Below are positions 42,777 to 46,929 of a DNA stretch of 46,929 nt, piece after piece. Position 1 is the first letter of the stretch. Each line of letters opens with the position of its first letter. The stretch is from Merismopedia glauca CCAP 1448/3. Its GTDB lineage: Bacteria; Cyanobacteriota; Cyanobacteriia; Cyanobacteriales; CCAP-1448. The position numbers and the translations under genes were made by a program. The DNA is taken from NCBI RefSeq assembly GCF_003003775.1, contig NZ_PVWJ01000025.1, forward strand, positions 1 to 46,929. The letters run 5' to 3'. Below the pieces are notes generated by a model. That model was not told the origin of the DNA, made no database searches, and was given only the letters and a program-made list of their open reading frames with translations.

Positions 42777-43289
42777 ATGCTGACAACTGCAACTTTTCTC
42801 ATCGCTGCGAAATGGACTGGAATTGTAACCATCGCTCTAGCTCTATTGACTGGGATTGCCTTTTTCTTCAAATGGGGTTTTCGATTTCGGCTAGTAGGTG
42901 CTAGCAGCTTTATGGTAATCCTAACGGCTGGCTTATTCGTTTTCAGCGTTATTCCTTTAACTCGGACTCTAGTGCCTGGATCTGTTCGCTACTCGTTAGT
43001 TTATGACAATGGAGGCACTCAAACAGTCATTTCTGTACCTCCTACAGTCACTCGTTCAGAACTAGAGGCGACAATGCAACAAGCTGCTGCCGATTTGTAC
43101 TCCTACGGACGTGGTGGAGGAAGTAGTAATCTATTAAATATTCGGGCACGCACGGTAATTCATCCAGAACCAGGTGTTTCCGTGCCTCTACCTTTAGGAG
43201 AAGTCAAGAGATCGCTCGCTAACCGCACCGACAAGCAAATGGAGATCGAGATCTACCCCGAAAACTTAGCCAAACTACCCAAAACCTAG
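42777..43289 (+). CDS. ycf51: Ycf51 family membrane protein
   Basis: A 170-residue cyanobacterial/plastid Ycf51 (DUF2518-type) protein. Two transmembrane helices at the N-terminus (about 5-31, AAKWTGIVTIALALLTGIAF, and 39-60, VGASSFMVILTAGLFVFSVI) are followed by a soluble domain with VRYSLVYDNGGTQTVISVPP and LLNIRARTVIHPEPGVSVPL. Its role is not well established. It follows sufU by 15 bases, suggesting an operon. The ATG start gives a good membrane-anchor N-terminus. Confidence 0.88.
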   Translation: MLTTATFLIAAKWTGIVTIALALLTGIAFFFKWGFRFRLVGASSFMVILTAGLFVFSVIPLTRTLVPGSVRYSLVYDNGGTQTVISVPPTVTRSELEATMQQAAADLYSYGRGGGSSNLLNIRARTVIHPEPGVSVPLPLGEVKRSLANRTDKQMEIEIYPENLAKLPKT

Positions 43290-43327
43290 CAAAGTTTGAG
43301 GCAAATAAATTCTTAAATGGTTTAATT

Positions 43328-43570
43328 ATGAGTCCAGAACAAGATTTATTAACAAAATGGCGCTCTCTATCTCCAAATAAACAGGAAGAAGTTTTAGATT
43401 TTGTTGAATTTCTTTATCTGAAAAACTCTGCCGATAGAGCCTCTTTAGGGAAACGTTTGCGACAACTTCGTGCTGAAATAGTTGCCTCTGGCGAACCTTT
43501 ATTAACTCGCGATGAAGTTGAACGAGAAATTGCGCATCGTCGCGGGGGATTGCAGGAAACTGACTCATGA
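43328..43570 (+). CDS. DUF2281/VapB-like antitoxin
   Basis: An 80-residue protein whose first half, LSPNKQEEVLDFVEFLYLK, resembles DUF2281-type antitoxin helices. The second half, a charged helix with TRDEVEREIAHRRGG, resembles a VapB toxin-wrapping tail. Its stop overlaps the PIN-domain gene by 4 bases (ATGA), the usual coupling of antitoxin and toxin. With the toxin truncated it may now be an orphan antitoxin. Confidence 0.78.
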   Translation: MSPEQDLLTKWRSLSPNKQEEVLDFVEFLYLKNSADRASLGKRLRQLRAEIVASGEPLLTRDEVEREIAHRRGGLQETDS

Positions 43571-43848
43571 GAATAACTTTTGTTGATTCTGGAGTTCTAG
43601 TAACTGCGGCGCGTGGCGTGGGGGAAGATTCTGAAAAAGCTTTGGAAATCTTAGCAGATTCAAACCGCGAATTTGCTTCGAGTAAGTTTATTAGATTGGA
43701 GATAAGTCCTAAAGCGGTTTACCATCAAAAAACAGCAGAAGCGGAATTTTATGAATCATTCTTTAATAACGTTACTTACTGGGCTAATGATGTAGAAAAG
43801 AAGAGAATATATATTCTCTTCCATCTTCCGTTATTAGCTAACACCTAA
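43567..43848 (+). pseudogene. truncated PIN-domain (VapC-like) toxin
   Basis: A 93-residue frame. It starts like a PIN nuclease (MRITFVDSGVLVTAARG, with the first catalytic aspartate at D7) and continues through FASSKFIRLEISPKAVYHQK to FFNNVTYWANDVEK at residue 78. After that the sequence turns into KRIYILFHLPLLANT and stops. The missing half should contain the later acidic residues (DALHIA- and T-D-type motifs). The break coincides with the 22-bp palindrome at 43800-43821. It is probably inactive. Confidence 0.75.
43800..43821. repeat. 22-bp perfect palindrome at the PIN gene break
   Basis: GAAGAGAATAT and its complement ATATTCTCTTC form a perfect palindrome exactly where the PIN-domain homology ends. 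It could act as a hairpin terminator, but without a loop it more likely marks a deletion or excision junction. Confidence 0.6.
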
Positions 43849-43855
43849 CTCGTTT

Positions 43856-44431
43856 TTAACCTTTGCCGCCAAAAAGCTTGTATATTCCATATCCAATTGC
43901 TCCAGCCGCAGCAACAGGAGCAAGAGCTACTATAGCAGTGCCAGCAATAGCACCTCCCCCAACAACACCACCAATACCAGCTAAAGTACTCATAATTGCA
44001 GCACCAGATGCACTGCCTGCTACTGTGACAGCACCTGCACCAGCTACACCAGCAACAGCCCCAAGTTCTGTCGCTGTTCTTGCCGCCGCACGAGCATTGC
44101 GTTCATCTGATGGTAATTTCGAGTTGTCTTTGAAAAGGGTATCGTTAATAATTTTGGCTCCAGCATACGCAGGACCTGCTGCTAGGACTGCCGGTCCCAT
44201 AGCCATACCACCGCCAACAACACTACCTGCTGCGGCAAGCCCTGAAGTAATTCCTGCTCCCGAAGTTGCTGCAACAGTTAATCCCGTAGCTGCGCTAACA
44301 GCAGCACTCGCCCCCATACCAGTGTCTACTACATTTTTTGCCACCTCGATATCATTGCTAATGCCTTCAGCAGCCTGAATACCCTCTTTAAGAAAATCAC
44401 TGAAGTTATCGTCTCGCTCTTCCCAAGACAT
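43856..44431 (-). CDS. Gly/Ala-rich hydrophobic protein, unrecognised
   Basis: A 191-residue protein I do not recognise. A charged N-terminal helix (MSWEERDDNFSDFLKEGIQA) is followed by several Gly/Ala-rich hydrophobic stretches (about 38-96 and 118-190), such as GMGASAAVSAATGLTVAATS, GAVAGVAGAGAVTVAG and IGGVVGGGAIAGTAIVALAP. A single polar break at 97-113 (KDNSKLPSDERNA) separates them. The ending GYGIYKLFGGKG is basic. The pattern suggests a multi-helix membrane-associated or pore-like protein, or a class II bacteriocin-like or glycine-zipper protein; this is inference. A perfect AAGGAG precedes the ATG. A hairpin with a T-run on this strand lies about 90 bases upstream (44522-44542). Confidence 0.7.
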   Translation of the reverse strand: MSWEERDDNFSDFLKEGIQAAEGISNDIEVAKNVVDTGMGASAAVSAATGLTVAATSGAGITSGLAAAGSVVGGGMAMGPAVLAAGPAYAGAKIINDTLFKDNSKLPSDERNARAAARTATELGAVAGVAGAGAVTVAGSASGAAIMSTLAGIGGVVGGGAIAGTAIVALAPVAAAGAIGYGIYKLFGGKG

Positions 44432-44521
44432 AATCGAAATTCTCCTTTTAAATACGAAGTTTGTTTGAAGTCTAACTATGTACCAAATAGAATCCTTCAG
44501 TATATCTGTCCTAAATAAGAC

Positions 44522-44542
44522 AAAAAAACCGAACTTTTCGGT
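44522..44542 (-). terminator. terminator- or attenuator-like hairpin on the minus strand
   Basis: On the minus strand ACCGAA-AAG-TTCGGT (44542-44528) is followed by TTTTTTT. This is a compact intrinsic-terminator form, about 90 bases upstream of the Gly/Ala-rich gene's start. No minus-strand gene lies to its right that it could end, so an attenuator in a leader is possible. Confidence 0.5.
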
Positions 44543-44590
44543 ATATTCACTCTTTTAAAACAAAAGAGATATAGTATGATCGCCAATCTC

Positions 44591-44622
44591 GGTAGGTTGG
44601 GTTGAGGCACGAAACCCAACAT
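44591..44622 (+). repeat. palindromic dispersed repeat, copy 2
   Basis: GGTAGGTTGGGTTGA, five loop bases, GAAACCCAACA. It matches the minus strand of 21384-21415. It lies in the spacer upstream of the gldA-like gene. Confidence 0.75.
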
Positions 44623-44682
44623 TAATAGATCTAAAATAAATTCCAGGGCAAAATAGAAATACATTCTATAAATATCGATCGC

Positions 44683-45819
44683 ATGGTGAAATCCTCAACT
44701 GCTAATGTTAATTGCCTTCCCATCATCAATGTTGCTCCCAGACAAGTCATGCGGGGTAGCTGCATTTTACCATCAGCAATAGCAGCGATCGCCGCTTTGG
44801 GAAAACGTCCTTTGATAGTGGGAGGAGATTCTACGTTTAAAAGTCTCCAATCTCACCTAGAACCGTTATTTACTACCCCAGAATTAACCTTAGCTCAAGC
44901 TAGTTACCTCCCCGATTGTAGCGAAGCTAGTTTAGCGCACCTCAAACAAGCTGTAACTAAGCATCAAGCTGATGCCATTATCGGTATCGGTGGTGGAAAA
45001 GCTTTAGATAGTGCCAAACTTCTGGCTTATCAGTGTCATTTGCCAGTAATTACGATTCCTACTTCTGCGGCGACTTGTGCTGGTTGGACTGCTCTATCTA
45101 ACGTCTACTCTGATGCAGGTGCGTTTCTGTATGATGTACCTTTACCCTACTGTCCAGAACTGTTAATATTAGATTACGAATTAATTCAAACTGCCCCTCG
45201 CCGTACCTTAGTCGCTGGAATTGGAGATGCTTTGGCTAAATGGTACGAAGCCTCAGTCAGTAGCGGTAGTTCAGATGAAACTTTGATTATTGCGGCGGTG
45301 CAACAAGCTAGAATCTTACGAGATATTCTGTTTCAAAAGTCAGCTACCGCTTTGGCAGAACCAGGAAGCGCTATTTGGCAAGAAGTAGTCGATGCCACAG
45401 TGTTACTAGCAGGTGTCATAGGAGGGCTAGGAGGTGCCCAGTGTCGCACTGTAGCCGCCCACGCTGTCCATAATGGGTTAACCCATCTAACAGCCAGTCA
45501 CGGGGCTTTACACGGCGAAAAAGTGGCTTATGGAATTTTAGTCCAACTCAGACTCGAAGAAATGGTGCAGGGAAATCAATTAGCTGCTACCGCCAGACAA
45601 CAGTTAATTGCTTTTTATGAAGAAATCGGACTACCCAAAACTTTAGAGGATTTAGGCTTAGGAAATATTACCCTATCCGAGTTACGTCAAGCGGCGGAAA
45701 TTGCCTGCGCCGAAAAATCTGATATTCACCACTTACCTTTTAAAGTAGATGGCGATCGCCTCATAGCTGCTATGGTATCAACTACGGTTACGGCTGAGGC
45801 GGTACGTCAAAACATCTAG
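44683..45819 (+). CDS. gldA: glycerol-dehydrogenase-like Fe/Zn alcohol dehydrogenase
   Basis: A 378-residue dehydrogenase of the GldA branch of the iron-containing alcohol dehydrogenases. The NAD site is IIGIGGGKALDSAKLLAYQ (about 97-115). VITIPTSAATCAGWTALSNV matches the substrate region. The metal ligands are the Asp in AGIGDALAKWYEA (about 178-190), the His in VAAHAVHNGLTHL and the His in SHGALHGEKVAYGILVQL, all present. The substrate is a guess: glycerol or a related polyol. It stands 57 bases before cobK on the same strand and could be cotranscribed with it. No link between the two pathways is evident. Confidence 0.9.
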   Translation: MVKSSTANVNCLPIINVAPRQVMRGSCILPSAIAAIAALGKRPLIVGGDSTFKSLQSHLEPLFTTPELTLAQASYLPDCSEASLAHLKQAVTKHQADAIIGIGGGKALDSAKLLAYQCHLPVITIPTSAATCAGWTALSNVYSDAGAFLYDVPLPYCPELLILDYELIQTAPRRTLVAGIGDALAKWYEASVSSGSSDETLIIAAVQQARILRDILFQKSATALAEPGSAIWQEVVDATVLLAGVIGGLGGAQCRTVAAHAVHNGLTHLTASHGALHGEKVAYGILVQLRLEEMVQGNQLAATARQQLIAFYEEIGLPKTLEDLGLGNITLSELRQAAEIACAEKSDIHHLPFKVDGDRLIAAMVSTTVTAEAVRQNI

Positions 45820-45876
45820 GACTTACTTCACACCAGGGCGATAGGAGCGGGTACAGTCAGATCTCAAGTTGTTTGT

Positions 45877-46725
45877 ATGAAAAAAGTCCTGATTTTAGGT
45901 GGTACTGGTGATGCCGTCCTATTAGCCCAAAAAGCTGCCCAAATTCCAGGAATTGAGGTGATTAGCTCTTTAGCAGGACGGACAGAAAACCCGATTGTTC
46001 CTGCGACACGGGTGGGTGGGTTCGGTGGTGCAGTCGGATTAGCAAATTACTTGCAATCTAACCAAATAAACTTTTTAATCGATGCTACTCATCCTTTTGC
46101 CGCTAAAATATCTCATAATGCCGTCTTAGCAGCCGAAAAAGTCGGTATTTCCCATCTGATGTTAATCCGTCCGGCTTGGGAAAAAGTAGCAGGTGACTCC
46201 TGGATTGAAGTGGAAAGTAATGAAATTGCGGCTACGGTTCTACCAGGGTTAGCCAAACGTGTATTTCTCACCATTGGCAGACAGGAACTAGCTACATTTG
46301 CCCATATTCAGGATATTTGGTTTTTGATGCGGGCGATCGATCCACCTGAACCAGATATACTCATCCCTCTAGGGGAGTTATTGCTAGCGCGAGGGCCATT
46401 TACCTTAAGTGCAGAACTAGATTTGTTGATTAAACATAAAATTGAGGCAATTGTTAGCAAAAATAGCGGTGGTGATGCTACTTATGCCAAAATAGTCGCC
46501 GCACGCGAGTCAGGAATTCCAGTAGTGATGGTACAGCGTCCACTCTTTCCAGCAGGAGAAAAGGTTCCTGATGTAGAAAGCGCCCTCTTATGGCTGAGAA
46601 ACAGGTTGTCACATCATCAGGACTTACGCACAACTAACGAAAAACCAACCATTTCAACCCCCGAAGATCCCCCTAAATCCCCAGGGCTGTTTCATTCCCT
46701 AAAACAGGTAAAATTGCAAGGGTGA
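45877..46725 (+). CDS. cobK: precorrin-6A reductase, C-terminus rewritten by an IS end
   Basis: A 282-residue NADPH-dependent reductase giving precorrin-6B, the substrate of CobL. Motifs are VLILGGTGDAVLLAQKAAQ (3-21), INFLIDATHPFAAKISHNAV, RVFLTIGRQELATFAHI and VSKNSGGDATYAKIVAARE, which is a complete CobK core ending near ESALLWLRNRL (about 247). The last 35 or so residues, from HHQDLRTTNEKPTISTPEDP onward, are translated from an IS end that starts at 46618 with AGGACTTACGCAC. The native stop has been lost and a non-native tail gained. The core is intact, so activity may survive. It lies far from the main cob cluster. Confidence 0.9.
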   Translation: MKKVLILGGTGDAVLLAQKAAQIPGIEVISSLAGRTENPIVPATRVGGFGGAVGLANYLQSNQINFLIDATHPFAAKISHNAVLAAEKVGISHLMLIRPAWEKVAGDSWIEVESNEIAATVLPGLAKRVFLTIGRQELATFAHIQDIWFLMRAIDPPEPDILIPLGELLLARGPFTLSAELDLLIKHKIEAIVSKNSGGDATYAKIVAARESGIPVVMVQRPLFPAGEKVPDVESALLWLRNRLSHHQDLRTTNEKPTISTPEDPPKSPGLFHSLKQVKLQG

Positions 46726-46929
46726 ATGGGGAGAAAAATTATGGGTGCATCTTTGATTGAACAATTGAAGCAAGTGGAAGATTTTAGAACAACAGATGGA
46801 CGAAGACATCCACTATGGCTAGTATTACTGTTTGTGATCATGGGCACCATAACCCTCTTCTGTCACTCTCCGAAATCAAGACATAAGAAAGATTGCTATT
46901 TTAGCCACTACTATAATAAGGAAATAATT
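46618..46929 (+). mobile_element. ISAs1-like element, 5' part, runs off the window
   Basis: It begins with the terminal motif AGGACTTACGCACA in the cobK reading frame. A leader of 110 bases with CCCCGAAGATCCCCCTAAAT follows, then a transposase start at 46741. The right end is outside the window. The end motif matches the nested MITE at 41958. Confidence 0.75.
46741..46929 (+). pseudogene. ISAs1-type transposase N-terminus, partial
   Basis: The frame opens at ATG 46741 and stays open to the window edge. MGASLIEQLKQVEDFRTTDG followed by RRHPLWLVLLFVIMGT is the DDE-associated N-terminal domain of ISAs1-family transposases. From about 46853 the reading (ITLFCHSPKSRHKKDCYFSH) no longer fits the expected SGYYGYR-like continuation, so a frameshift, deletion or second insertion starts there. 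Probably a remnant. Confidence 0.65.

Noticed and set aside
43863-44378. A 171-codon Pro/Ala-rich frame on the plus strand
   Set aside because: It is the complement of the Gly/Ala-rich gene (GGC/GCC codons read as GCC/GGC). The minus-strand gene has the strong AAGGAG site.

Overview
The window is a stretch of cyanobacterial chromosome. The octamer GCGATCGC (HIP1) recurs throughout, inside and between genes. The gene set is also cyanobacterial: Ycf34, Ycf51-type and DUF3386-type proteins, a plastoquinone-type chorismate lyase, the bamA-lpxC-fabZ-lpxA-lpxB cluster, and a 4-Cys-type Ser/Thr kinase. Spacers carry many 7-nt-period tandem repeats and small palindromic elements, as in filamentous or large-genome cyanobacteria. 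I cannot name the genus.

Left third (1-19.9 kb). A peptidoglycan-binding exported protein, gamma-glutamyltransferase, an orphan HNH nuclease and RNase III come first. A leftward envelope block follows (purC, bamA, lpxC, fabZ, lpxA, lpxB), building the outer membrane and the start of lipid A. A rightward block then holds a small conserved protein, an AMIN/amidase_3 cell-wall hydrolase, glutamate racemase, a small RHH-like protein, a DUF3386 protein, an Nfu iron-sulfur carrier and a large GH57 glycosidase. It converges on a fasciclin-domain gene at a good hairpin terminator.

Middle (20-28 kb). This is a corrin-ring locus. cobL (CbiE-CbiT) runs leftward. A cobalamin riboswitch precedes the overlapping rightward genes cobG-cobH-cobI, and a CbiG-CobJ fusion lies further on. 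cobK sits apart near the right end. A kinase gene between cobI and cobJ has been broken by an IS630-type insertion that has itself decayed, leaving an orphan kinase 3' piece. A YhaV/PrlF-type toxin-antitoxin pair and a cupin follow.

Right third (29-46.9 kb). Here are purH, a small exported barrel-like protein, tRNA-Leu(GAG), chorismate lyase, a DUF3318 membrane protein, a nine-repeat ELWxxDGT protein, argG, DedA, Ycf34, an SDR and the XTP/dITP pyrophosphatase. A 2.0-kb ISL3 element follows, with perfect 45-bp ends but a frameshifted transposase and a nested 101-bp MITE. Beyond it lie a SufU-type scaffold, Ycf51, a VapBC-like pair with a truncated toxin, a Gly/Ala-rich protein, a glycerol-dehydrogenase-like enzyme and cobK. 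The cobK stop codon has been replaced by the edge of another IS, which runs off the window.

Most genes are ordinary housekeeping genes, and I see no clear undescribed defence or biosynthetic system. The most informative features are the places where repeats and IS ends have been absorbed into genes (cobI, cobG, cobK, the kinase, the PIN toxin), the nested and dispersed repeats, and a Gly/Ala-rich orphan gene with an attenuator-like hairpin upstream.
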